Assembly: GCF_001571385.1 (NCBI RefSeq)
Contig: NZ_BCNW01000001.1
Span: 1,426,001-1,490,000, forward strand
From: Methanofollis ethanolicus
GTDB lineage: Archaea > Halobacteriota > Methanomicrobia > Methanomicrobiales > Methanofollaceae
Length of the DNA: 64,000 bases
Direction of reading: 5' to 3'
The notes beneath the pieces are model-generated. The model made no database searches, was not told the DNA's origin, and saw only the letters and a list, made by a program, of their open reading frames with translations. This document shows positions 34,399-43,575 of the stretch, one piece after another. Made by a program: the position numbers and the translations under genes. Every line of letters begins with the position of its first letter. The stretch's first letter is position 1.

Positions 34399-36057
34399 GG
34401 GGGACCCGCCGTCGGCGAGGGCGATCCGCCCCTCCGTGACAGGAGTGAGGGGCGTCTGCGCCCTGACATATGCCTCGACGGTTTCGAGGACCGTGATCCC
34501 TGTCCTGAGTTTCCTCTCATCGGGGATTGCGGCGAAGAGGGCATACCCGTCCCCTCCCTCTGCAAGGTAGTCGTTGACCAGGACGGTGTACTCCCTGTCG
34601 TCCTCGACCGGCACCCATCTGTCGCCCTCACGGACAAGGATCGATCCGACCCTCGACCCCTCGCACAGCACCTCCTGCACCTCTTTTCCCTCATAGATTG
34701 CGGCATATGCCGGCCTGTCCGGGTCGATGGTCACACTCACCCCGCCGACCTGGAGGAAACCGGACTCCTGGATGCCCTTGAAATCGGGGCCGAGGGCTGA
34801 GGCGCTCATCTCAAGCACGCGGCGGACCTCGGTCCCGTTCATCCTGACGATGACGACCTCGTTCCCGAAGGGGAGGACCTCGGAGATCATCCCGTGGGTG
34901 ATCGGGCCTGCCGGGAAGACGCGGTCGCCCCGGATGCCGCCGCTGTTGATGACGGCGATGTCGGCGTCCCCGAACCATGCAAGTCCGGCATCGGCGATCA
35001 GGTCGCCGAGGGGCATCTCCCCTCTGCGCAGGTGCGCTTTCACGGCGTCGATTGCCACCGTGCTCTCACCGATCGCCTCCTCGCCCTGCTTCTCCATCGC
35101 CGCCCTGAAGGGTGCGAGGTACTCCCTGACTGCCGGGTCGGACGCGACGGCGCCGTCCATCGGCACCGTCTCCCACTGCCAGTCCTCGATCCCGTCGCCG
35201 GTGAACGCGAACCTCAGGACACCGAGGCTCTCGCCCTGACTGCCGTCATGGACGATGACCGTCGTCCACCCGCCCGGTCCGTCGACGCTCTCGCAGACAT
35301 AGGTGTGGTCGTGCCCGCCGACGACGAGGTCGATCCCTTCGACCTGCCGGGCAAGGTCTTCGTCGCAGGCCGTGCCCATGTGGGAGAGGGCGACGACGAT
35401 CCCGGCGCCGTCCTCCCTGAGGACCCTGACCTCCTCTCTCGCCACGCCCACGTAGTCGGGGTCGACGGTGACGTTGGGGCCGGGACTGGTGATGACGGCG
35501 AGGTCCGGGGTGATCAGGCCGAAGAACCCGCAGCGTACGCCGTCGACCTCGATGATAGTGGAGGGCCTGACCGCCGCTGCGAGGCCGGGGTCGGTGATCC
35601 TGAGATTGGCCGAGAGGAGGGGGAACCCGGCGTGGCGGGTGGCGTTCAGGTAGTGCGCCGCCCCGAAGTCGAACTCATGGTTGCCCGGACAGGCCGCGGT
35701 GTATCCGGCAAGGGTCATGGACCGCAGTTCGGGTTCGCCGCCGTATGTTGCGTACAGGGGGCCTGTCAGGTCGTCGCCGGCCGAGACGAGGACCCATCCG
35801 TCGACGTCCCGTGCGACCGCATCTTTTGCGCCCGCGATCCTCTCGATGCCGCCGACGGTCACGCCCGTTGCGTTCGCATAGGGAAAGATGTGGCCGTGGA
35901 GGTCTGCCGTCGTCATGACGGCGATCTCTTTCCTCTCGTCCTGGGGAAGGAGGGATACCGCCGCGAAGACGAAGAGGCCGATGAGGACGGCGGCGGCGAG
36001 GAGGAGCACGCCGACCTTCATGCCGCGAGAAAGAGGGACTGTTTTTTTCACCTTCAT
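34375..36057 (-). CDS. Membrane-anchored 5'-nucleotidase / UDP-sugar hydrolase family protein
   Basis: The 560-residue protein starts with a signal anchor (MKVGVLLLAAAVLIGLFVF, about residues 13-31). The calcineurin-like metallophosphatase domain has TTADLHGHIFP, SAGDDLTG, CPGNHEFDFG, ALSHMGT and VVGGHDHTY: all metal ligands and the catalytic His. The C-terminal 5'-nucleotidase domain has INSGGIRGD and FGNEVVIVRMNG, which bind the base. It should hydrolyse nucleotides outside the cell and supply nucleosides and phosphate. Confidence 0.9.
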   Translation of the reverse strand: MKVKKTVPLSRGMKVGVLLLAAAVLIGLFVFAAVSLLPQDERKEIAVMTTADLHGHIFPYANATGVTVGGIERIAGAKDAVARDVDGWVLVSAGDDLTGPLYATYGGEPELRSMTLAGYTAACPGNHEFDFGAAHYLNATRHAGFPLLSANLRITDPGLAAAVRPSTIIEVDGVRCGFFGLITPDLAVITSPGPNVTVDPDYVGVAREEVRVLREDGAGIVVALSHMGTACDEDLARQVEGIDLVVGGHDHTYVCESVDGPGGWTTVIVHDGSQGESLGVLRFAFTGDGIEDWQWETVPMDGAVASDPAVREYLAPFRAAMEKQGEEAIGESTVAIDAVKAHLRRGEMPLGDLIADAGLAWFGDADIAVINSGGIRGDRVFPAGPITHGMISEVLPFGNEVVIVRMNGTEVRRVLEMSASALGPDFKGIQESGFLQVGGVSVTIDPDRPAYAAIYEGKEVQEVLCEGSRVGSILVREGDRWVPVEDDREYTVLVNDYLAEGGDGYALFAAIPDERKLRTGITVLETVEAYVRAQTPLTPVTEGRIALADGGSPSPVVVPA

Positions 36058-36115
36058 CAGTGCGTGAAGCCGGGAGATATGGGTTGTTCTTCTCTCCGGC
36101 AGGGCGAGGGACGCG

Positions 36116-37399
36116 TTACGGTGACTCGCCGCCGGCAGGCCGCATCATCGGCTGCACGTTCGACCCGGCCATCTCGCCCATGGCAAAGGCGTACCTATCC
36201 CTGATCGTCGTCGGGAGACCGCTCTCCGGGATCTTTACAAAGCCAAAGGCGCCGTAGAAACCGACGAGGTCGAGGGTCGAGTGCATGTACAGGGCCTCCC
36301 CACCGCAGGAGGAGACGAGCGCCGCGACCACTCTCTTCGCATACCCCCGCCCCCTGAACTCCGGCGGGGTGAAGACGCCGTCGACCTCGAAGCCGTCGGG
36401 GTGACGGCGGCACCGCGCCACAGACGCAAGGGTGCCCTCGATAAAGAGGCCGAAGATCCGGTCGGTCGCGGGGTCGGCCGTCTGCCCGCGGTAGTGCGTC
36501 CAGATCTCGTCGACCAGGGGGAACTCGTGGGTGGCGAGTTCCCTGACCGCGATATCGAGGTCCAGGGCCGGGACGATGACGCAGACCGGCACCCGCGCCC
36601 TTTTCGCGACGTCCGCGGCCGTGCTCCCGATGGGAATGTTCGTGATATAGTCAGTCCGCCCGAGGCGCGGCAGCAGGACCAGAGAGACGCCCGCCCCCGC
36701 GGCGACGTCGCAGATCTCGTCGGCCGCGGGCCCGACCCTGAGGAGGGTCTGCACCCCTATACCATCGCTTTCGAGGCGGTCCTTCAGTTCGGCGAGGCGA
36801 TCCCCGGCGTCCCTGATCCGTGCGTCCATCTCCGCTTCGCTCTCGGCGCTCGTGACCACGTGGAGGAGCACCGCTTCAGGCACTTTCAGACGGTGGAGCA
36901 GGGAGACGACCTGCAGGGAGGGCTTCGAGAAGTCGACCGGGCAGAGGACGCGGGAGAAGAGTTTTCCCCCGCCAATTTTTTGGGCGTGGACGACGAGCAC
37001 ATGGGTCCGCGCCCTCCGCAGGATGCCTGCCGAGACGCTGCCCAGGAATAAACCGCTGATGATGTTCCGGCCCCGTGCACCCACGACGATGAGAGAGGGC
37101 CGCTCCTTCCCGGCAAGGTCGAGGATCGCGCCGGTTATGTCCCCCTCCGCGGCCTCGACCAGGTGGTCGGTGGCGTCGAGACCCCACCCGAGGAGGGTGG
37201 CCCTCTCCCGTGCGAGCGCCGTTTCCGCCTCCCCGACCGTGGACACAGGGCCGGAGAGGAGAGGGAGGCGCGGGGTGCGCCCCGCTTCGCGGACATGGAC
37301 CAGGATCACGTCCCGCGCCGTCGGTATCTCGGGGATGCGTGCGGCCGTCGCACGTGCGTCATCGGAAAAGTCTGTTGCAAAGAGGACTCTCTCAAACAT
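36116..37399 (-). CDS. Usp-Usp-GNAT fusion protein
   Basis: Three domains in 427 residues. The first Usp (about 1-140) opens MFERVLFATDFSDDA and has an intact nucleotide loop GARGRNIISGLFLGS. The second (about 148-285) opens FSRVLCPVDFSKPS, and its loop RLGRTDYITNIPIGS is partly changed. A GNAT acetyltransferase follows (about 290-410), with the acetyl-CoA loop FRGRGYAKRVVAAL and the late NxGFxxY-like block FYGAFGFVKIP. A nucleotide-sensing acetyltransferase is the natural inference. The target is unknown. Copy 2 of the dispersed repeat lies just upstream. Confidence 0.85.
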   Translation of the reverse strand: MFERVLFATDFSDDARATAARIPEIPTARDVILVHVREAGRTPRLPLLSGPVSTVGEAETALARERATLLGWGLDATDHLVEAAEGDITGAILDLAGKERPSLIVVGARGRNIISGLFLGSVSAGILRRARTHVLVVHAQKIGGGKLFSRVLCPVDFSKPSLQVVSLLHRLKVPEAVLLHVVTSAESEAEMDARIRDAGDRLAELKDRLESDGIGVQTLLRVGPAADEICDVAAGAGVSLVLLPRLGRTDYITNIPIGSTAADVAKRARVPVCVIVPALDLDIAVRELATHEFPLVDEIWTHYRGQTADPATDRIFGLFIEGTLASVARCRRHPDGFEVDGVFTPPEFRGRGYAKRVVAALVSSCGGEALYMHSTLDLVGFYGAFGFVKIPESGLPTTIRDRYAFAMGEMAGSNVQPMMRPAGGESP

Positions 37400-37501
37400 C
37401 GTCGTCTCCCGGGGAAGACACCGTCATCCCCCTCGCCCGGATTGCCGGGGCCATGATAGGGGGATGGGAGGAGGGGATAGATAAGAGCGTCGTTTTTCCT
37501 T

Positions 37502-37849
37502 CGAGGTCATCCCAAAACTGATCCGAACCCTCATGCACGCCGATGAAAGGACTCAATTCGGTTCTGAAAAATCCTGTTCTGGCGTCCTGTCCGGGGGGTT
37601 TCACCCCCCGATCCCCCCTCATTGCGATAGGGGATGGAGGGCAATCTCCGTCATCAGGATCTCTCTTCTCTCTTCCCCGGCCCTATCCTGTTTCGGGGGG
37701 CCGGGGGCGTCAGTCCCCCGGCAGGAGGGATGGGAAGGCGGTGGTTTCGCACGATTCTTCATGAAATTCGGGAAGACATCGACCCGATCATGATCTTTTC
37801 TCACGAGTTCAGCATGCGGGGAAAGGGGAATGAACGAGAGTTTTGGGAT
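37502..37849. repeat. Dispersed intergenic repeat, copy 2
   Basis: The segment matches 5730-6126 along its length. The left end, CGAGGTCATCCCAAAACT (37502-37519), is intact and matches the inverted right end of copy 1 perfectly. The right end stops matching after GAGTTTTGGGAT at 37849, so its terminal repeat is partly lost. The two G/C hairpins are kept; the ~40-bp insertion of copy 1 is absent. It sits between the promoter side of the Usp-GNAT gene and the end of the flavoprotein gene. Confidence 0.8.
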
Positions 37850-37899
37850 ATGCTCTTCGTGAATAATTTTGAGGCTCTGTACCTATCGAACTACAGAAC

Positions 37900-39132
37900 C
37901 TATCCTTCCTTCATCTCAGAAAGCCTTCTCAGGACCGCACCGGCGGCGAGGGCGGCGGTGGAGAATGCCGCCTGGATGTTGAACCCCCCGCAGTCGCCGT
38001 CGATATCGAGGACTTCGCCGGCAAAGTAGAGGCCGTCGACGCATTTCGATCCCATCGTCTTCTGGTCCACCTCGTCGAGGGCCACACCGCCCCGCGTCAC
38101 CATGGCGACGCCGTATCCGCCCGGGGCGTCGACCGTGAGGGTGCAGGCGGTGAGGTGCTGGAGGAGGCAGGTCCGTGCCGCCTTCGTGAGGTGGGCGCAG
38201 GTCGTCTCCGGCGGGACCTCGGAGAGGTCGGTGATCCTCTTGAGGAGACGTTCGGGGACAGGGTAACGGGAGAGCACCGCCCTGACCCTCGCACCGCCTC
38301 CCCCGGCCAGCGCCGCCGTGATCTCCTCCCGCATCCCTTCCGGGAGGACCGGGACGACGAGAGTGTCGCCCGGTTCGATGAAGCGGGAGAGGTCGAGGAT
38401 GGCCGGGCCGGAGAGTCCTTCGTGGGTGAAGAGGAGGTCGCCCCTCTGGTCGCCGATCTTTTTCCCGGCCCTGAAGAGGGAGACGGTCACGCCCTGCAGG
38501 GAGATGCCGGCGAGGTCGGCGAAGGGGTAGTCCCTGACCGTCACCGGCGCGAGTGCGGGGGCGGTCCGAACGATCGTGTGGCCGAGGGACGCGGCAAATG
38601 CGTACCCGTCGCCCGTCGAACCCGTCGCCGGGTACGAGGCGCCGCCTGTCGCGATGAGGAGGAGGGCCGACCTGTATTCGCCTGCCGCCGTCCTGACGGA
38701 AAACCCGTCCTCCGTTTTTTCCACGGCGACGACAGGTTCCCCGCACCGTATCGTCACGCCCGCGTCCCGGTACCCGGCGAGGAGGAGGTCGAGGACGTCC
38801 TGTGCTTTCCGCGAGGTCGGGAAGACCTTGCCCCCCTCTTCCGTCGTGAGGGGGACGCCCCTCCCGGTGACATGCGCGATGAGGTCGGCGTTCGTGAAGG
38901 CCCGGAGCGCCGGCTTGAGAAACTGGCCATGCTTCCCGTAGCGCGTGAAGAACTCCGTGACGCTCCCGGCGTGGGTGATATTGCACTGCCCCGACCCGGA
39001 GACGAGCAGTTTCCTCCCGGGCTTTTTCTTCTTCTCAAGGAGGAGGACAGTCCCCCCTCCGGCACCGACGCGGGCCGCGGCAAAAAGTCCGGCAGGCCCC
39101 GCCCCGACGACGATCAGATCATATTTTTCCAC
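37900..39132 (-). CDS. HI0933-type flavoprotein (NAD(P)/FAD-dependent oxidoreductase)
   Basis: A 410-residue FAD protein of the COG2081/BaiN-like family. The FAD dinucleotide motif VVGAGPAGLFAAARVG lies at residues 9-24. GRKLLVSGSGQCNITH is the family signature near 39-54, and a second FAD block FAGEVLDIDGDCGGFNIQAA is at the C terminus. Substrate unknown; related bacterial enzymes reduce small carbonyl compounds or bile acids. Transcribed alone. Confidence 0.9.
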   Translation of the reverse strand: MEKYDLIVVGAGPAGLFAAARVGAGGGTVLLLEKKKKPGRKLLVSGSGQCNITHAGSVTEFFTRYGKHGQFLKPALRAFTNADLIAHVTGRGVPLTTEEGGKVFPTSRKAQDVLDLLLAGYRDAGVTIRCGEPVVAVEKTEDGFSVRTAAGEYRSALLLIATGGASYPATGSTGDGYAFAASLGHTIVRTAPALAPVTVRDYPFADLAGISLQGVTVSLFRAGKKIGDQRGDLLFTHEGLSGPAILDLSRFIEPGDTLVVPVLPEGMREEITAALAGGGGARVRAVLSRYPVPERLLKRITDLSEVPPETTCAHLTKAARTCLLQHLTACTLTVDAPGGYGVAMVTRGGVALDEVDQKTMGSKCVDGLYFAGEVLDIDGDCGGFNIQAAFSTAALAAGAVLRRLSEMKEG

Positions 39133-39242
39133 GAGTCCTCCTCTAGTCCTCGCCCCCCGGCATGATGACTCTTTTCACGACGGCACGTCGCCGGCACACT
39201 ATCTTATATCGGTCACGTGCACTTCCCGTGCGGAGATCTGTC

Positions 39243-39974
39243 ATGAAAGGAACAGGCCGGGAATTTATGGAAAAGACAAAATTTCAGTATCTTGACCCTT
39301 CGGACCAGTATCTGGGGCTCCCGCAACCGTCCCTTGAGCGGAGCACCCCGGGAGAGAGTATCGACCTCCCCTCACCGGATACGTGCCCGCGTCGCAGGAT
39401 AGACCTCACGGAGGCGATCGCAACCAGGCAGAGCGTGCGGACCTATAGTCGTTCCCCCCTCTCTCTTTCCGAACTGGGATATCTTCTCTGGTGTACGCAG
39501 GGGGTGAGGGGTGTCGAGGGCACTGCCTGGACATTCCGGACGGTCCCCTCCGCCGGTGCCCGTCATGCCCTGGAGACCTTCCTCCTCGTCAACAGGGTGG
39601 AGGGCCTCGACCCCGGTCTCTACCGCTATGCCGCCCTCGACCATCGTCTGGTGACGGTGGATGCCGGACCGGAGGTCGTCCCGGAGGTCACCGCCGCCTG
39701 TCTGGCCCAGTCGATGGTCCCGGAGAGCGCCGTCACATTTCTCTGGTCGGCCGACATCTACCGGATGAACTGGAGATACGGGGAGCGGGGGTACAGGTAT
39801 GTCTTTATCGAGGCAGGACATGCCTGCCAGAACCTCTATCTCGCAGCGGAAGCGGTCGGGTGCGGGGTCTGCGCCATCGGTGCCTTTGACGACGATATCC
39901 TCAATGCTCTCCTCGGCCTCGACGGGAGGGACTGGTTTGTCCTGTACCTTGCCACGGTCGGGAAGATCTCCTGA
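39243..39974 (+). CDS. SagB/ThcOx-type nitroreductase-family protein
   Basis: ATG 39243 gives 243 residues (a longer frame upstream lacks homology). The N-terminal segment SDQYLGLPQP, then ATRQSVRTYSRSPLSLSELGYLLW (FMN contact with the Arg-Ser-x-Arg pattern), and GHACQNLYLAAEAVGCGVCAIGAF, are typical of the SagB branch. These FMN enzymes oxidise thiazoline or reduce quinone-like substrates, but no azole peptide genes are nearby, so a general flavin reductase role is as likely. Confidence 0.87.
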   Translation: MKGTGREFMEKTKFQYLDPSDQYLGLPQPSLERSTPGESIDLPSPDTCPRRRIDLTEAIATRQSVRTYSRSPLSLSELGYLLWCTQGVRGVEGTAWTFRTVPSAGARHALETFLLVNRVEGLDPGLYRYAALDHRLVTVDAGPEVVPEVTAACLAQSMVPESAVTFLWSADIYRMNWRYGERGYRYVFIEAGHACQNLYLAAEAVGCGVCAIGAFDDDILNALLGLDGRDWFVLYLATVGKIS

Positions 39975-40056
39975 GAGGGTGATCGCTCGCATTCCACAAA
40001 TTATCTAACCTGGTGTGACAGAGATTTCACGCAGTACTACCTGCGGGTGATGATCG

Positions 40057-40533
40057 ATGAAAAAAGTGGCAATACTTCTCCTCTGTCTCTGTCTGCTCTC
40101 CCTCGCCGCCCCGGCCCTTGCGGGCAGGGAGGCCGCGGTGCGCGAGGTCGGCACCGCCGCCCCCGCGCCGGGTACCGAGGTGACGGTGACTCTCTCCCTG
40201 AACGGTTGCGAGGCCGGCGGTATCGTCGAGACCCTGCCGCCGGGCTTTGTCTATGTGAACAGTTCCCTCCCCGCGGACCAGGCGCGGGTGGACGGAAACC
40301 GTGTCTGCTTCGCCATCCTCGGCGAGACCGCCGTCACCTATAGAATCCGTGCGCCCCAGACGGGCGGCGGAGAGATCACGGGCGAGTGGTGGGACTTTGG
40401 TGCCCGGACAAACGGCACAATCGCCCCCACCCGCCTTGACGTCGGCGGTGCGGCAGCGGCCCCCGGTCCCGGCGCCCTTGCCGTCCTCTTTGCGCTGGCG
40501 TTCGTCCCCCTGATCCGGAGGTGCCGGCGATGA
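40057..40533 (+). CDS. Small surface-anchored protein, first gene of the ABC importer operon
   Basis: The 158-residue protein has a signal peptide (MKKVAILLLCLCLLSLAAPALA), a ~110-residue domain with GTEVTVTLSLNG and VTYRIRAPQ, and a C-terminal helix followed by basic residues: PGPGALAVLFALAFVPLIRRCRR. That ending resembles archaeosortase (PGF-type) anchors. GGTGATGATCG precedes the ATG. Its stop overlaps the start of the binding-protein gene (ATGA), so it may present or capture the ligand at the surface. A haem-, siderophore- or corrinoid-binding role is speculation. Confidence 0.7.
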   Translation: MKKVAILLLCLCLLSLAAPALAGREAAVREVGTAAPAPGTEVTVTLSLNGCEAGGIVETLPPGFVYVNSSLPADQARVDGNRVCFAILGETAVTYRIRAPQTGGGEITGEWWDFGARTNGTIAPTRLDVGGAAAAPGPGALAVLFALAFVPLIRRCRR

Positions 40534-41675
40534 AGCGGGTGTATCTCCTCCTCTGCCTCCTCCTCGCCCTTGCCGTGCCGGCGGCCGCGCTCGTGCCCGG
40601 CGACGGCGCCCCAGGGCGGGACGAGTTCGCCGGCATGGTCCTCTCCTTCCTTGCGGGCGGCGCCGACGCACTCCCTCTTGCCGACGTGCAGGACGCCGCC
40701 GCCACCTATCTGAAGAGTGAGAGGACAGTTACGCCCCCCGCACGCGTCGTCGTCTTCAACGGCGAGACCCTGGAGACGTTGCGGTCCCTCGGCATCGGGC
40801 CTTCGAGCATTGTCGGCATCGACAAGTTCTCCGCGCAGAGACCGGAGTTCTTCCCCGAGTACAGGAACACCACCGTTGTCGGGAGCGTCTGGTCGCCGGA
40901 CTACGAGACGGTCGTCTCCCTGCACCCCGACGCCGTCTTCCTGTACGCCACCACCAGCAAGGACGCCTGCGACGAGATCCAGAAGAAAATCCAGGCTTCG
41001 AACCCGGAGATCAGGGTCTACAGGTTCGACTGCTTCCGGCCGGAGAACTATGTCGAGGAGGTTCGGGCCCTTGGCACCATCTTTGGCCGCGAGGCCGAGG
41101 CCGAACGCTTTGCCGGGTTCTACACCGGGGCTCTCGATACCATCGGTGCCGGGACATCGGATATCCCTGATGCGGAGAGGACGACGGTGTACCTGGAGAA
41201 CTGGAAGGACTACAAGACCGGCGCCGCCGGTTCGGGATATGAGGACAAGATCGTCCGTGCCGGCGGGAAGAACGTCTTCTCCTCTCTCGCCGCCGAGTAC
41301 CCTGAGGTCGACCCCGAGGCGGTCATCGCCGCCGACCCCGACGTGATCGTCAAACTCATCGGTGCGGGATCCTATGCCTACGGCGGTTACCAGAACACGG
41401 ACCCCGGAAAGGTTGCAGAGGTCCATGCCGCTCTCCTCGACAGGCCGGGCTGGAGCGGTCTCACCGCGGTGAAGGAAAAGAGGGTCTACCTCCTCCACAA
41501 CGACATCTTCGGAGGCCCCGAGCACTTCATCGGGATCGCCTATCTTGCGAAGTGGTCCTACCCCGGGCGTTTCGCCGACCTCGATCCCGCAGCGCTTCAC
41601 AGGACCTATCTGGACGAGTACCAGCACCTCGAGACAGACCTGATCGGGCTGCAATTCACGTACCCGGCGGTATGA
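40530..41675 (+). CDS. ABC transporter substrate-binding protein (iron/cobalamin class)
   Basis: The 381-residue protein (ATG 40530) has a signal peptide ending AVPAAALVPGDG and a periplasmic-binding-protein class III fold: TLETLRSLGIGPSSIVGIDKF, VSLHPDAVFLY, and the long connecting helix FRPENYVEEVRALGTIFG. Class III proteins bind siderophores, haem or cobalamin. The C-terminal part DRPGWSGLTAVKEKRVYLL is also typical. No lipobox Cys is seen after the signal, so it may be held by the membrane components or the preceding anchored protein. Confidence 0.9.
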   Translation: MKRVYLLLCLLLALAVPAAALVPGDGAPGRDEFAGMVLSFLAGGADALPLADVQDAAATYLKSERTVTPPARVVVFNGETLETLRSLGIGPSSIVGIDKFSAQRPEFFPEYRNTTVVGSVWSPDYETVVSLHPDAVFLYATTSKDACDEIQKKIQASNPEIRVYRFDCFRPENYVEEVRALGTIFGREAEAERFAGFYTGALDTIGAGTSDIPDAERTTVYLENWKDYKTGAAGSGYEDKIVRAGGKNVFSSLAAEYPEVDPEAVIAADPDVIVKLIGAGSYAYGGYQNTDPGKVAEVHAALLDRPGWSGLTAVKEKRVYLLHNDIFGGPEHFIGIAYLAKWSYPGRFADLDPAALHRTYLDEYQHLETDLIGLQFTYPAV

Positions 41676-42724
41676 TGGAGACCGGAACCCTGCAGGAGGG
41701 GTTCGCCGCCGCACGGCGGAGGCGGGCCCTCTTCCATGCCGTCCTCCTCGTCCTCCTCGTCCTCCTCGCAGGCGTGGCCGTCACCCTCGGCAGTGCCGAC
41801 CTCTCGGTCGCGGACGCCTACCTGGCCATCCTTGCCGGCCTCTTTCCCGGCCTCTTCACCGCACCCGGCATGGCGGAGAGCATCGTCTGGAACTACCGCC
41901 TCCACCGCGTCCTCTTTGCGGTCATGGCAGGGTTCGGCCTCGCCACCGCCGGGACGGTGATGCAGGGCATCCTCCGGAACCCCCTTGCAAGCCCCTTCAC
42001 ACTCGGCATCTCCTCGGCGGCCGCGACCGGCGCCTCGATTGCGATCGTCCTCGGCACCGGCCTCGTCGATGGGGAACTCCTCATCATCGTGAATGCCTTC
42101 CTCTTCGCACTCCTTGCCGCCGGGATCATCTATGCGATGGCCCGGTACCGCGGTCTCGGGGCCGAGTCGATGATCCTTGCCGGCATCGCCCTGATGTACC
42201 TCTTCTCCGCGGTCACCTCCCTCCTCCAGTACCTCGGCACGTCCGAGGAGGTGCAGGAGATCGTCTTCTGGATGTTCGGGTCTCTCGGCCGGACAGACTG
42301 GGCAAGTCTCGCCATCGTCACCCTCATCATCGCTATCTGCACGCCCTATCTCATCTGGCGGGCATGGGACCTCAACGCCCTTGCCGAGGGGGACGACATC
42401 GCGGAGAGCCTCGGCGTCCCGGTGAAGAGATCGATGACGATCTTCATGCTCATCGCCTCTCTCATCACCGCCGCGATCATCTGCTTCACCGGGACCATCG
42501 GTTTCATCGGGCTTGTGGCGCCGCATATCACCAGGATGGCCATCGGCGCAGACCACCGCTACCTCCTCCCGGCCTCAGGCCTGGTCGGTGCCCTCCTCCT
42601 CCTCGGCGCCGACAGTCTTGCCCGGACCCTCCTTGCGCCGACGATCCTCCCTGTCGGGATCATGACGGCGTTCCTCGGCGTGCCCTTCTTCATCTTCCTC
42701 TTCCTGCGCGGGAGGGGGGCCTGA
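41672..42724 (+). CDS. ABC transporter permease (FecCD/BtuC family)
   Basis: A 350-residue membrane protein with about ten helices. RLHRVLFAVMAGFGLATAGTVMQGILRNPLASPFTLG is given here as the recognisable N-terminal block (R-x-x-R-x-L, then GxxMQxxxRNPLA). IGFIGLVAPHITRM is the cytoplasmic coupling motif that contacts the ATPase. The ATGATGA overlap with the preceding gene supports translational coupling, with the start at 41672. It dimerises to form the importer channel. Confidence 0.95.
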   Translation: MMETGTLQEGFAAARRRRALFHAVLLVLLVLLAGVAVTLGSADLSVADAYLAILAGLFPGLFTAPGMAESIVWNYRLHRVLFAVMAGFGLATAGTVMQGILRNPLASPFTLGISSAAATGASIAIVLGTGLVDGELLIIVNAFLFALLAAGIIYAMARYRGLGAESMILAGIALMYLFSAVTSLLQYLGTSEEVQEIVFWMFGSLGRTDWASLAIVTLIIAICTPYLIWRAWDLNALAEGDDIAESLGVPVKRSMTIFMLIASLITAAIICFTGTIGFIGLVAPHITRMAIGADHRYLLPASGLVGALLLLGADSLARTLLAPTILPVGIMTAFLGVPFFIFLFLRGRGA

Positions 42725-43500
42725 TGGTGCACCTCCGTGTGAGAGACCTCGCGTTCTCGTACCGCGACCGGCAGGTCCTCTCCGGGATCACCTTTGCCGC
42801 GGAGGGGCCCGCGGTCCTCGGCCTCGTCGGCCCGAACGGGTCGGGCAAGACGACCCTGATCAAGTGCATCGACGGCATCCTCAGGGCAGAGGGGTCGGTG
42901 GGCCTCGACGGCGAGGAGATCATGGCCCTGCCGCGGCCCGAGGTGGCGAGGAGGATCGCCTATGTCCCGCAGGGCATTTCAAACCACTCACGGGCAACGG
43001 TCTATGAGACGGTCCTGATGGGCCGCCGCCCCCACATCTCCTGGCGGATACGGAAGGAAGACGAGGACGAGGTGGTGCGGGCCCTGGAACTCCTCGGCAT
43101 CGAGGACTTCGCCTTCAGGGAGGTCGGCACCCTCTCCGGTGGCGAACGCCAGCGGGTGATGATCGCCCGCGCCCTTGCTCAGGGTTCGCCTCTCCTCCTC
43201 CTCGACGAACCGACGAGCGCCCTCGACCTGCGGAACGGGATGGAGGTGCTCGACGTCGTGCGCCGTCTCGCAGAGGAGGAGGGCCGTCTCGTCGTCATGG
43301 CGATCCACGACCTCTCCCTTGCGGCGCGGTTCTGCACCGATCTCATCGTCCTCGACCACGGACGGGTCCATGTGCGGGGACCGCCCGCCGACGTCCTCAC
43401 GCCTGAGGTGATCGCCGATGTCTACGGCGTCGAGGCGGCGGTCGAGACGCGTGAAGGCGTGCCGTACATCTTCCCGATACGGCCGAATGAAGAGAAATAA
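42724..43500 (+). CDS. ABC transporter ATP-binding protein (FepC/BtuD family)
   Basis: A 258-residue ATPase with Walker A GPNGSGKTT (about residues 36-44), Q-loop PQGISNHSRATV, signature LSGGERQRVMIARAL, Walker B LLLLDEPTSALD and switch His in MAIHDLSLAARF. It powers the preceding permease. Its ATG overlaps the permease stop by one base (TGATG). Downstream, a small stem CCCCA/TGGGG near 43516-43535 followed by T residues may be the operon terminator. Confidence 0.95.
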   Translation: MVHLRVRDLAFSYRDRQVLSGITFAAEGPAVLGLVGPNGSGKTTLIKCIDGILRAEGSVGLDGEEIMALPRPEVARRIAYVPQGISNHSRATVYETVLMGRRPHISWRIRKEDEDEVVRALELLGIEDFAFREVGTLSGGERQRVMIARALAQGSPLLLLDEPTSALDLRNGMEVLDVVRRLAEEEGRLVVMAIHDLSLAARFCTDLIVLDHGRVHVRGPPADVLTPEVIADVYGVEAAVETREGVPYIFPIRPNEEK

Positions 43501-43575
43501 ATGAGAAGGAAATGCTCCCCAACTGAATGTGGGGACATTTTCCAGAGTCGTTATTTTTGTGCTGGGAGCTCCGAT

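Noticed and set aside
39975-40056. Possible DtxR-like iron operator (TTATCTAACCTGGTG) ahead of the importer operon
   Set aside because: The palindrome is too imperfect to claim as an operator without other sites to compare.
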